Positions 1-24,500 of a DNA stretch of 64,000 bases are shown one piece after another. Every line of letters begins with the position of its first letter. The stretch's first letter is position 1. Source of the DNA: Acanthornis magna (taxonomy: Eukaryota > Chordata > Aves > Passeriformes > Acanthizidae); the NCBI GenBank assembly GCA_036785705.1, contig JAWUZG010000084.1, positions 11,855,501 through 11,919,500 of the forward strand, written 5' to 3'. The position numbers and the translations under genes are program-made. The notes under the pieces were generated by a model. That model was not told the origin of the DNA. It searched no databases and saw only the letters and a list, made by a program, of their open reading frames with translations.

Positions 1-3000
1 GCAACCCCTGTGACCCCAGCCAAAGCTGCCTGGTGTCTGGGTTCCCCTCTGAGACACCCTCCTGGTCCAGAGAAGGAAGTGCTCAGCCCATCTCTGCTCA
101 GCCACAGGCAGGACAGCTGCCTCCTCTGCAGGGCCCTGTTCTGCCAACAATGCCAAACAAGTGGCCCTTGTTTCAGGGTGGGGCGCGTGACCCCAGGGAT
201 CAGAGGCTGCAGCCTTGGCCCCGAGGAGTTGTGAGAGACCTTTGCCCAGGACTGTGCCCTTAATCCCCCACTCACTGCACCAGTCAATTTAGGGTTGCAA
301 TGCTAAAAACAAAACAACTCGGTGTCAAGCAAGAGAAAGGGTTTTATGAAATGGTGGTACTGCAGGGAGGGAAGATTGGCAGGTATTTATCTGCTAATAG
401 ACATCTGCAGTGGCAGTGTCCAAGCTGTTCAGCTTCATTGACTCCTGGCTGCAGCAGGAGAGGATGCTGGAGGCTGCAGGACCTGGGCACAGCTGCAGTG
501 TCTGTCAGGAATGCTCCCACACCTCCCTCCACCTCTAACCTACAAGCACCTTTGATCACGAGCACAGAGCAAGGCATCTTTACATTTCTGACCATAATCC
601 TAACCCTAAGTCACCCTGGTGGCAGTGTGCCTGAGAACTCAGAAGTTCTCAGCCAGAGAGGGCGAGATGCCACATCCCACGCTGCAAAAAATTATTAACA
701 GGCTGTTCTGCATGTAGAAGGTCAGAGAGAGGGTGTGCAAAGCCACAGACTGTGTTTGCCGACATGCTTAAAACTGGGTTCAAGATCTTAACCCCAGGCA
801 ATCACACTGAAAATAGTGGCTGTGGCGACAAGTAAGGATGGAGCTTAGCAGAAAGGTGACAGTAAATTAGAATTCAGAGCCTTTGTGGAAATATTGACAC
901 AGCAGAAACTGCCCCAGGAGGTCCAGATTGACTCACCAAATCACCAGTGAGAGCAGGTTGCTCTCAGTCCAAGAAAACACATTGCAACTTTTAGGCTGAT
1001 CCTTGGGTTGCAATGGGGTGTTGACCCTCATCTTTCTGAGCCCACATTCGTCTCAGGATGAGAAGTCTCAATTGCTTCAGTGTTTTGTCACATGGAGGAG
1101 ACATGATTGCATAAATGATGGTCTTCTTAGGGCAGCTCCTGCTGGAAACTAAAGGAAATAATTAAATGACATCTAGTGCTGGCAAAGAAAATTAAATGGG
1201 TGATGTGTTTGGATGTGGCTGGAGGCACTTCTCTCCATCATGATGGAAACCCCACCAGCATGCCAATACCCCCCCACCCCAAGCCAGGCTCACATGGGGG
1301 ACAGCAGAAGGAATTACTCAAGGTGGTGACAAGGTGAGTTGGGTCCCTGTGTTCCCCATCACATCCTGGCGTGGGTGGGGATGAATCAATACCATCATTG
1401 CCACTTACCATCCCATCCCGTCAGCCACAGGTCACGCTGCCTGCTGCCAGCGTCTGCCAGGATTGTTGTTGCCCATCCCTGGCAATTTCAGCCTGCTGCA
1501 AAATAACTCAGGTGAGGCAAACAACACGAGATCCCTGCCCTGAGGAGCAGACAGGGCCAGCAGCCGGGGAGAGGCAGGTCCCTTCCTCCCCAAGGTGGGT
1601 GCCAGGTGTGTCACCAGCCAAGGGGGAGGATGGGCCAGAGGATGACGAAGAACATCCAATGCCAAGCGGGGTCAGGAGCGGGCAGGTGACGTGGGGGTGG
1701 CAAGGATTTGGGCAGGGCCATGGAGTGCGTGGGACACAAGGACAGGCGATGTTGAGCTTGGGAGCAGCCCACTGAGGCAAAGTAGTGTGTAAGTAAACTG
1801 TAGTGAAGACACCAGAGCAGCTCACAGTCTTAAAGACCATAAGTATATTTCACCATAAATCCTTTTCGGGTTTGTTTGGTTTTTATTAATAGCTATGGAA
1901 AAGATGGAAGAGCAAGATGTGATGGAGAAGTCCACTGGGGTGAAAACACTCCATGTTCAAAGGCTGATGCAAATGGCCTTGATGAGGATGGAACCATGCT
2001 CAGGTCTCCTGCCTGTCATGACAGCTGGTTGTGTCACACAGCCACCAGTGAGCCACCCTCACCCACAGCCAGGATCACAGTTTGCAGCATGAGGGACAGC
2101 AAGGGAAAAATCACTACCCAGCCTTGGCCTTTTGCAACTCCACTTAGCATTTCCCCAAGGCCACTGCAGCCCACGATGGCAGCCAGAACATGTTTCAGCA
2201 GGCTGCTGGCCAGCTCTGCCTCCAAACCAGCCCCAGCCAGCCAGCATGAATGGACTGGGGATTGCCACCACTCATGATGCCAAGGACATCTTCCCCAGTG
2301 CCCATAGAGCTGGGCCAGGGTGGCCAGGGCCTGCATGAGTCATTTTGTTGTGATCAGTGCATGCCTCCTCTGCTCCCAGGTTTCCCATCATCTGGAGCTG
2401 CTACTAAACCACCTTTTAGGCTTGCTTTTGTGGGTGTTACCCTGAAAAAGGGTGTAGTTTGGGATGTGCCAGTGCCACTGCAAAACGCACCCTCACCTTG
2501 TGAATTGTACATCAATTTAGGCAACGGTGTAGGGAGTGGGCGAGATCCTGGCACTGTGCCGGGAAAAAGTTACCACTGCTTCACTCAGGATCTCAGGGAT
2601 GGTGAATCAGGCTCTGCTAATGAGCTCCATCCAGCACCTTCACACCAGCACCGGCGGAGGCAGAGTGTTTGAAACCAGACTTGCCCAGGCTTGTGTGCCC
2701 GTAGGCTCTGCTTAGCTCAGACGGAAGAATAGTCTTCTCTTTTAGCAACGAGCTTCAAAATCAGAAATGCATGTTTTAAAATTTGAAGATGTCCTCTAAA
2801 AATCCCACACACAGCTGGGCAAAAATATAATCTGCATCCCTGAGCTGAAGCTTTCCTTGCTCTGTAGGTCATTGCAGTTCATGACATTGGTACCACTGTG
2901 ATAAATAAATTTAGGAAAAAAACACTGAGGAAACTGTGAAGGCAAACACATAGCCATATGTAAGGACAGAGTGCTGCAAGACTGCAAATGGGAGACCTGC

Positions 3001-3014
3001 TAGAGCCCCCCAAA
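1..3014. other. Intergenic DNA upstream of CTSD, no gene recognised
   Basis: No exon, RNA gene or repeat could be recognised here on either strand. Short open frames are present but none shows a recognisable domain, codon pattern or paired splice sites. In vertebrates the genes expected on this side of CTSD are SYT8 and TNNI2; no exon of either was recognised, so they are either further left or absent. Confidence 0.5.
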
Positions 3015-3663
3015 AATAAAGCATTTGAAATTGAACATGAGTCAGAGTGTGTCCAGGTGGCCAAGAACACCAGTGGCATCCTGGCCTTTATCAAAAAGTG
3101 TGGCCAGCAGGGCTAGGGCAGAGATATTCCCTCCATACTGGGTGCTGGTGAGGCCACACCTCGAGTCCTGTGATCAGTTCTGGGCCCCTCACTACAAGAA
3201 AGACACTGAGGTGCTGGAGCAAGCCCAGAGAAGGGCAACAGAGCTGGGGAAGGATCTGGAGCACAAGCCCTATGAGGAGCAGCTGAGGGAGCTGGGGGTG
3301 TTTAGCCTGGAGAAAAGGAGGCTCAGGGGAGACCTTATCACTCTCTACAACTGTCTGAAAGGGGACTGTACTGAGGTGGGGGCTTGTTTTCCCAGGTAAC
3401 AGAAGACAGGATGAAAGAAAATGGCCTCAAGTTGTGCCAGGGGAGGTTTAGACCGGATATTGGAAAAATTGATTCCCTGAAAATGTGAGCAGGCATTGGA
3501 ATAGACTGCCCAGGAAAATGGTGGAATCACCATCCCTGAATACATTTAAAAGCCATGCAAATATGGCACATAGGGACATAGTTTAGAGGTGGGTTTGGCA
3601 GTGCTGAGTTAATGGTTGAACTTGATGATCTTGCAGGTATTTTCCAACCTAAAGGATTCTGTG
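3015..3663 (+). mobile_element. CR1 LINE, 5'-truncated 3' end (relic)
   Basis: This stretch matches the 3' part of avian CR1 retrotransposons: it carries the end of the reverse-transcriptase ORF, readable at 3025-3399 with the typical run around [18 protein letters not shown] and [18 protein letters not shown], followed by the CR1 3' UTR (GGTTGAACTTGATGATCTT, then TTCCAACC) and a single terminal ATTCTGTG at 3656-3663. CR1 copies are usually 5'-truncated and end in a few 8-bp ATTCTATG-like units without poly-A, as here. The reading frame stops at 3397-3399 and the copy is diverged, so it is inactive. The 5' edge is approximate. Confidence 0.93.
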
Positions 3664-5195
3664 TTTATAAACTAAGCTGCATCAGGTCTCTGCCTGTGTG
3701 GCAAAGGGCAGGTGGGACACCCTAGTGTCACTTGCAGAGGAGACCCCAATCTCCCAGAGCTGGGGCTGGGGTGCTCTTCCCAACTGGAGCTGCTGGAGCT
3801 GAGTCATTTGACCCCGCCTTGGGAATCCTCTCAAGCAGGCACTGATGTTGCGAAAGCATGGCCCGGTCCCAGGGGTGCGTCACCCCACACCCACAGCTGT
3901 GGCTGCAGGGGACAATGCTCTGGTTCACCCCTTAGGAGGCACGGGGGATGCAGGGGGCTAGGGAGACAGACCAGCAAGGAAAGGGGTTCATCCACTGTGA
4001 AAAAAATAGGAGTGAGGAAGGATAGGTCCCTCTGTTGTCTTTCACACATCTCTGCCTTCTCGAGACGCCTCAGCCATGGCGCTCCCTGTTTGCTCCACAA
4101 ACAAGGAAGAATGTGCAAAAAGCCCCGAGCCCACGCTCGTGCCATTCTATCTTTTCAAGATAATATGGTGCAACTCTCATGGTCCCAGCCTATAAATACC
4201 CAGACGTGCTCCCAGTTCCTGGTTAAACATACCCACTGTACCTCTCAAGGCTTTAACATCAGGGCAAACATTCCACAGAGTTGCTGAGGGAGCCTGAATG
4301 CAGAAATCCTGGCTCCTTGCTGGAGTCACCACCCCCCCACTATGCAGGCACTGCAGAGTCAGCTCCAAAACCACTTGCACCAAGGGACAGAGCCATATTA
4401 AAGACTCTGGGGATAAGCCCCCCCAGTCCCTTCCCATCCTGCAAGCACCCAGGAGAGGATCAGTATTGTAACATTCCCTGACACAGCCCCATTCTCCCTT
4501 TTTCCCTATAAGCCATTGGGAGCATGGGATATGTTAGTCACTTAGAACAGCCCTCTAAAAGCAGTGGCCCTCTTGCACTGGTATGAGAGCAGTCCCAGAT
4601 GAGGACTCAAGCCTTGCTACCATGAAGCTCAAGCAAAGGCTCATTCATAACAGCAAAGCTTGCCTTTAATCCCCTGGAATTAGAAAAAAACAGACACAGC
4701 CTGGCTCCAGAGTTCTTTGCTGAAGCACTTTGCTGTGCACTATGTCATGGTACGTGACAAGTATGGCATGCTGTCCTCACCAGCCCATCCCTGCACACTA
4801 GAGCCCACTCCATAGCCACGGGACTCTGGGAGAGACTGGCTGGACTGGAAACACTTAAGGAGGAGCAGCCATAGGTGCCCCAGCCTGGAGGCCAAGGTGC
4901 AGGTTGCCTGGCCAGCTACAGTTTCCCAGCCACTTCAAAGAGAAGGGAGGAGGGCTGGTACTGCACCTGCTCTGCTACAGGCTCCAGGAAAGCCTGTAAA
5001 GGATGTAGGGGAGCCCTGGGCCTGGCGTCATGACTATCTTTTTGGTCTGTAAAGCACATTTGCAAAGCGTTTAGAGCCCTTGGGGAGGGTGGGTTTGCTT
5101 GGATGGGGCTGCAGTCGGGTTGGTTTATGTCTGACCCACTCCTACCAGCAGGCAGCCAGGGGGACAAGAACAGGAGACCCATGAGCTGGAGCCCA

Positions 5196-5216
5196 CAGCA
5201 GCAGCAGCAGCAGCAG
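5196..5216 (+). repeat. (CAG)7 microsatellite
   Basis: Seven perfect CAG triplets in non-coding DNA, 1.7 kb upstream of the CTSD start codon. No coding context is visible. Confidence 0.9.
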
Positions 5217-5296
5217 CGATGCCTCTGGGGTCAGGCTACCAGTGCTGGGGACCCGCTACGCCTTGGCCTCTTGCCTGAATGAGCCATGCCGGGTTT

Positions 5297-5349
5297 TGCT
5301 GAGTCACGCAGTGCCGCTGGGCCAGTAGGACTACGGTTTCGCTGACTCA
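5297..5349 (+). promoter_or_regulatory. Paired AP-1/MARE-like sites, possible distal CTSD enhancer
   Basis: TGCTGAGTCACGC at 5297-5309 resembles a MARE/antioxidant-type element with an AP-1 core (TGAGTCA), and a second AP-1 core in the opposite orientation (TGACTCA) lies at 5343-5349. A third TGAGTCA sits in the CTSD promoter at 6658-6664. Motif presence is direct; enhancer activity is inference. Confidence 0.25.
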
Positions 5350-6599
5350 TGGTCAGTGGCACTCAGCTTGACCACACGCCCCCAGGGCAAGGAGGGAAGC
5401 TGGCAAAAATAACGGGACCCACCAGGTCCAACCAATGCCTCGGCCATCACTCCAGAAAACTCCATCCCAATGAAGGCAGCAGGTTTCCTGAAGCCCATCA
5501 GCTTGACCAAGACGTGGCAATGTGGAGAGCTCATGGGACAAGATACAGCCCAGGGCAGGCATGCCCCCTAAAAATATTCAGCACAAGTCGCAATTGGGGG
5601 GTGGCATGCATGGACCCAGGGCAGCAGGATCCTGTGTGAGGCCACGGGAGGATGAAAGAGGCTCAGAGACAGTGTGGGAAGGATATGGCGCAAGTGAGGT
5701 GTCAGTGACATGACCCAGCAATTTTCCAGAAGCTGCATGAACATGAAGGTGACAGGACAGGGACAGGGGCCCCACCACAAACCCAGATGTCCCCCACTGC
5801 AGCAATGCCCAGCTCGTCCCACAGGCTGCTGCTTTCCCATCCCCAAGACTGGGCACAAGCAGTAGCAGAAAACAAGCCCTGCTAGCCCTCAGGGCTTAGA
5901 AGGGAAAATGTCTGTAAATCCGATTTCATTTTTACTGTTTTTCCAGCAGGTCTCGTGGCTCTGTAAGAGCTCGGTTGGGGCAATCTGGGCAGAGATTAGC
6001 TGTGGCCACTGCCTCCTGATTTGGGGTGATACCTCTGGGCCCTGTTATGACACCCAGCTGGTGGCAAAGAGCCCATCCCCTTGGTCCTCGAGGCTCAGTC
6101 TGCATTTTGAGGGAGGGGCAGACCACAGGGTCTGCTGGTGGCCTGTGCCCCCTTGGGCTCTGCCCTGCAACATCATTCTCGATGGATGCAGGTGACCCAA
6201 TACCACGACAGTGCATTTTGAGGGGTAGCAGATATGGCTTGGCACCCCTCCCCCCCAGCGCCTCCCAAAAAAATCTGTGGCCTAAGATATGCCCATCTTC
6301 CCCAGAAACACCCAGCTTGGAGGGACGAGTCCCGCCAAACTGGAGGTGTCCTGGGGCCAGGGAGAAACAGGGGACTGCGGGGCTGCCACGGCTTCCCTGG
6401 CCCGGGGTGCACAATGAAACCCCAGTGGTGACAGCGGGTGGCTGGCCGAGGTCCAGGACTCGGGGTCTGCTGCCTGGGGCAGTGCGTGTGGCGTGTCTCC
6501 CCTCGCCACTCCCCTTGGAGAAAAAGAGCCAGAAAACTTGAACAAAAAAAAAAAACCACCGAGCAGAAGGAAGTTAAAGTCAGTCCAGAAGGAGCACAC

Positions 6600-6929
6600 G
6601 CGGCCGGGCGGGCATCTCGTGACTGATTTCACGGTGTTTATTCCTTTTCCCGGGGGCTGAGTCACGGCCCGAGGCGCCGGGGGTCAGCCCGGGGGGGCCG
6701 TGAGGCGGCGCCCCCGGCCCCGCGCCCGCTCCCCGCCCCGCCCTCACGTGACGCCGCCGGTTGCAATTTTAGACCGTCAGCTGACTCCAGAAATCCGTGG
6801 AGAGAGGCCGCCGTGCCTACAAAAACAGGGACGGAAACACGGAGCGGCGTCGCGGCCTCTCGGCCTGTCAGCGTCGGCACCTCCAGCCTCTGAGCCCTCG
6901 CCACTGCCGCCACCAGCGCCGTCGCCGCC
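6600..6929 (+). promoter_or_regulatory. CTSD: CTSD CpG-island promoter with CLEAR-like E-boxes
   Basis: A GC- and CpG-rich block runs up to the CTSD start codon. It contains an AP-1 core TGAGTCA (6658-6664), a CTCACGTGAC sequence (6743-6752) that differs from the CLEAR consensus GTCACGTGAC only in the first base, and a second palindromic E-box GTCAGCTGAC (6776-6785). CLEAR elements bind TFEB/TFE3/MITF and are typical of lysosomal genes, which fits CTSD. A weak TATA-like CTACAAAAA lies at 6818-6826, about 105 nt before the ATG. The transcription start was not determined. Confidence 0.75.
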
Positions 6930-19888
<12,959 letters not shown>

Positions 19889-19912
19889 ACACCTGACCCC
19901 CACTGTCTCTCC

Positions 19913-19943
<31 letters not shown>

Positions 19944-21500
19944 GCACGCACACACACACACACGGGCGCCATAGAGAAAGGTTACAAGTATTAGAAACCC
20001 AGTGAGCAGAAAGGAGAAAAAAAAAGAAAACGAAATGGAACTAGATTCAAAACTACATGGAAAATAGTCATTAGTGCCCTGCTAGCTACTTTTTCCACTC
20101 TGTTGAGTAAGTGATGCTGGGAGGTCTCTAGCTGACAACTCCAGCTGGAGTAGTCGCTTGCTTTACTGCTAGGTCTTCCAGTAGTTCTTTTTCAGAATTA
20201 TTCTCAGAGCTGAACAAGGCCCACTCACATCTCCCAGCACTGGTGTCCTTCCTGGAGGGGTGCAGCTGGCTGAAGTCAGCTTCTTGGCACCTCTGTTCCT
20301 GCAGAAACTGTGCTACTGCTCTTGTGTTTGGGCTTCTGTGCTGGGGGAGAGGAACAAGGGAAGGCTGTCTTGCACATTAGTTCTTGCTTTTTCACTCATG
20401 AAGTGGGAGAGTGGACGGCAGGAGAGAATCTGTCTTTACGACCCCCTCCTTGGCAGGTTGACGCAGTGACCAGTAGGTAATTTCTCAAGGAGTTTGTGCT
20501 GGCTTGGTCCTAGGAGAGCATGTCCTGGGCTGGGGTGATGGGGAATCATGGTAGTGTGCCCGGGGGATGAGTTTCAGAGCCTGAGGGCTCTGGTGGTGTG
20601 TTTTGTTTAGTGATGGCGCTAGTGGGAAAGCTGGAAGGTATGACATCCATGTGCCTGACATAACAGGACAAGGGTTTGTAGGGGGGCTCTAGCCAGTGAG
20701 ACTTTCCAGTCAGTATGAATATTAAGGGGGTCAAGATAGGTTATAATAGAGGTTACTTGAATTCAGGGCCATGAAGGTTCAGCCTTCTGCTGAACAAAGT
20801 CATGTGGCACAAGTTCTCTCAAGTTTAGTGACCTTCTCCCAGCTTCCCCAAAGAGGAGATCTTCCCAGCTTCATCAACAGCCAGTGAGTTGAGAATAATG
20901 TTCCCTAAAGCAACTAAGTGATCTACAAGCTGAAATCATACTGATAAAATCCGTGTTTATGTCAGCCACATAAGACCTTTTGGAAACATGATTCACAGCA
21001 TTTTGAACTGCCCAAAACTCAAGAGACAGTTGGCAGAGCCGGCAAACCTCCTGGGCAGGAGGATGCCATGGCAGCTGCTGGACTTGCATTCACTTTCCCT
21101 GCTGCCCTGTGCCAAAATCCAACTGCCTTTAACACCCTCTGTACCTGCTTTCCACTTTACTAACGCTGGTGAGCTCTGTTCATGTCCAGCTGTGTTGCAG
21201 ACAGAGTGAGGCACAGTCCTGCTTCAGAGAGGTTGTAGCCGATTCAGCTGTGTGCACAGATCCTCCCAGAGAGCTGGGATGTGTGCATGTGGAGCCATTT
21301 GCTGGGCTGGCACTGGTAGGCAAACACTGATGGAGCTGGGAGGATGATAAAATGTGTTTTAAGCAGTAATGGAAAGCAGAAGAGAGCCTGTTAAGAATCC
21401 CAGCCCCTGTGCTGGGAGTAAAAGACTCTCTTCACTTTCCCAGCGTGCTGGATCAAGTCCTGAAGTTAAGGGAGTGGCAGCAGATGAGGAGCAGAGCTGA
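19889..21500 (+). other. CTSD: Probable CTSD 3' UTR and flank
   Basis: The 3' UTR begins after the TAA and contains a CA microsatellite. No canonical AATAAA was found in the next 1.6 kb; weak variants are GATAAA (20943-20948 and 21346-21351) and AGTAAA (21417-21422). The transcript end is therefore not placed. Confidence 0.4.
19913..19963 (+). repeat. (CA)n microsatellite in CTSD 3' UTR
   Basis: About 50 nt of CA dinucleotides interrupted by a short CGCA block (CACGCACGCACGCA). It starts 25 nt after the CTSD stop codon, so it is probably transcribed into the mRNA. Confidence 0.95.
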
Positions 21501-24500
21501 GAGTGGCAAAAAGATAAGATCAGCAGCAGCCATGACCCCAGACCAGGCTAAACAGATGGCAAAATCTTGGCTACCAAAAATTCACTGATAATCCTGCCAG
21601 CAGTAGCAGTGGAGCTCACGAGTTTCCTGAGAAAGGTCTTCGGGCAGTGAGTGAGCAGATGGTTTTGCCCAGTGAAATAAGTTTGGCATTATAACCATGC
21701 CTCACCTTGGAGGGGTCTGGCATGGACAGTGGGGACAGGCATGGGCACACTTGGGACACATGCGTCATCCCCTACAACCCCAGAAGTGACAAATGCTGCT
21801 CCCAAAGCTTGCTTCTGCCTCATTGTAATCTTCACCTGGAGCCCTGCCTCTGGACACCAAAGGACGTTTGTTGTAGACTGGCCAGAGAACAGTAGCATGT
21901 TACCAAAAAAAAAAAATCTTCAATAGCTAGTCCAAAATCAGCAAATATTCAGCACCTCTCCAGAGATCTTCAGTTTCATACCAGTTAAGTGCCCAGAGCT
22001 CCTCCAAGTTCTGCTACATCACTTCCCAGCCACAGGATTTCTTCAGCACAGTGTGACAGTCGGCCTCTTGGGTACCTGCTGAACAGACCTGATGTGAGGG
22101 GGAAGCTTGACATGGACCTGGCAGTGGCTTTTGAACACCTTCAGCATCAGACTGAAGTGGGATGTGCAGCACAGCCCCAGCTGGAGCCCTTGGGCCGTGG
22201 CTGTGCTGGGTTTGCGCTGCTCCGCACCGCCTGCGTGGTCCCGGCACAGTAACTCCAGGTGGGCCGATGTGTGTCAGCAGGCGGGAGGCTGCTGCCTGGG
22301 GGAACAGTGTGGCCCAGAGCGATGCCCTGAGTGACACACTTTAGGATAGGCTGGAGGACCAGTTCACTGCAGTCTTCCCTGAATGGATCTCCTCCCCTTG
22401 TTCTATTATTTGCATTTTTAAACCCATCTCTAATCGTGTGACTGGTTTTTAAAAATTATTTTGCTGTCAGAATTATTGTCTCTTCATAGAAAATTGAAAA
22501 TACAGTATTTTCCCCTTCAGCTCTGAGAGTGGTCTTTCCTTTTGCAGTTCGAGATGCCAAACTCTTTGTCGGTGTCCAGAGACTGTGTCTCCCTGATGTA
22601 TTGTCCCTGGACATCTGGGTGCCCACTTTTGTGGACTTTTGTGTTTCAGAAGAGCTCCTCCCCTTCTCTGTGATGAGGAAACATACTGGGAGCCTGTCGG
22701 ATTTGTCTTTTTCAATGGATTAAAACATAACCCAGCCTCTGCAAGGTGACATGACAGTGCCGCCTGCCCGGCCCAGCACCACTGGGGCAGCAGGCACTCC
22801 CAGCATCCCTGCTAGCTTGCAGCCTTCTCCTGGGGCCACACCTCCCTAGCTAAGTATTGCCAAGGGTACTCCACTAACGGGGAACTCAGACTGCCCCCTG
22901 GTCCTCTGGGCCAGTTAGAACAAGCTCCTGCTTGACTTAGGATGTGGAGTGGTCCTGTAGCAGCCAAAGTGGAACTTCAGTTTCTAAGTCTGGCCTAAAA
23001 TCCACTAAGGTGTGAAGTCCGGGGAAGTCCCAGAGCCCAGTGATGAGCATGGTGTGGGTTTTATTCAACTGTAGGAAAAATCCATCCCTCTTGCCTTGCG
23101 TAATTTTTAGTCCTAGCACTGCTGTATGGGAGCTGGAGACTCTGAAGCAGAATGAAGGCCCCATGTGCCAGGTGGAAGATAAGAGCTAATCCCTACTTTG
23201 AAAAAAACATCATCTACATAAGCAAGATGGATGCAGCCAAGTCCCATCCCATCTTCGGAACACAGATCTAAGCACACAGAGAGCTTAGCTGATTTCCCTC
23301 CTGGCATGTCCTGAGCCTCTGCTCCCCCAGGATGCCTAAATTCCCCAATCAGCTGTTCTCCTATGTAAAAAAGATGGATTTAACCCAAAAGGGCTGGCTG
23401 GGTCCTGAAAACCAATCATGCAGCCCACTGTTCCTCAACAGCCCAAGGGGAGAACAAGTCATTTGCTGCCAAATATTTATTGACAGGAATATGAAGGCCC
23501 TGTTTCTGCTGGGGGGATTCTGCCTAAGTCTTCAATCATGCCTTGTGTACTGAACATCGCATTGCAATGGGAGCAATCACAGGCTTGATCTTGGCCAAGA
23601 GCTGGAGAAGCCAAGAGCCAGCACTTCCCACCCATGCTTTTCCATCAGGGAGCAAAGCACACCCCACCCCAGGAGCAGCCTGAATGCAGCCCCACATTAT
23701 CTTGCCCAGAAAGTCCTCGGGTTTACTTCAGCCCCACTGTTTACTGCGTCATCTCTGCAGAGCTCCATGCACATGACAATTTGATATCTCACTCTTCATT
23801 AAATGTCTCCATTGATGCAAAGAACATAAAATTTTTCATTATATCTCCCCTTAAGTAGTAGGGTGCTTGGCACTGACCCCCAGGGCTGTCCTCATGGGCC
23901 TGATCCTTCTCCAAGTAATTCTTAGGGCTTTACCAAAAGCCAATTAACACAAGGACCTGCCCAAGGAGAGGGAGGATGAGACCCCTCATTCATGGAAATT
24001 ACTTGCTCATCTGGTTGGCTCAGCAATTTGTTCATTTGGGAAACTATTTTTACTCATCATGAATGACTAAGCACATCGTTTTGGGGGCTGATGGCTTTTC
24101 CTTTTTCCGCTCTTTCTTGGATTTATTTATTTTTAGATTTCTTTGGGAGGGAAGAGAAAGCGGAGTGCAGAATGAAAGCTCAGAGAACAGGAGACAGAGA
24201 TCAAGGGAGAGTGGGAAGATGGGATTTACCCCTGCGAGTCTCAGGCTGCCTTACTGCTTATGGAATTTAGCAACCCACTGAGGAATTTTATAGGGGTAAT
24301 AGGAAAGGAGCGTTCAGGAGGCTGTGGACTTTTTCCTTCAGAAATAAAAAAGGCAGGGTCGGGTTCTGCCAATGGTTTTCTGAAGAACTTGAGTAGGATT
24401 GGAGACGGAAGATTTTCTCACAGGTCTTACAGTGCTTGATTATGCTACAGCCCACATGTCTCTAACGTGATTACGGGAGAATTGCTCTGGGGCAGAAAAC

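Larger units (their letters stand above)
3664..6600. other. Intergenic DNA between CR1 relic and CTSD promoter
   Basis: No coding exon was recognised. The stretch holds a TATAAATA string at 4191-4198 without a recognisable downstream gene, a CAG microsatellite at 5196-5216, and an AP-1/MARE-like pair near 5.3 kb. Its right end, with an A-run at about 6542-6554, passes into the CTSD CpG island. Confidence 0.5.

Noticed and set aside
3025..3399. 124-codon open frame as a host gene
   Set aside because: It is the C-terminal end of the CR1 reverse transcriptase in a truncated copy.
4191..4198. TATAAATA as a promoter of an upstream gene
   Set aside because: No recognisable exon follows on the + strand within the CTSD upstream region.
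1..6600. Presence of SYT8 or TNNI2, the expected vertebrate neighbours
   Set aside because: No exon with C2-domain or troponin I sequence was recognised on either strand.
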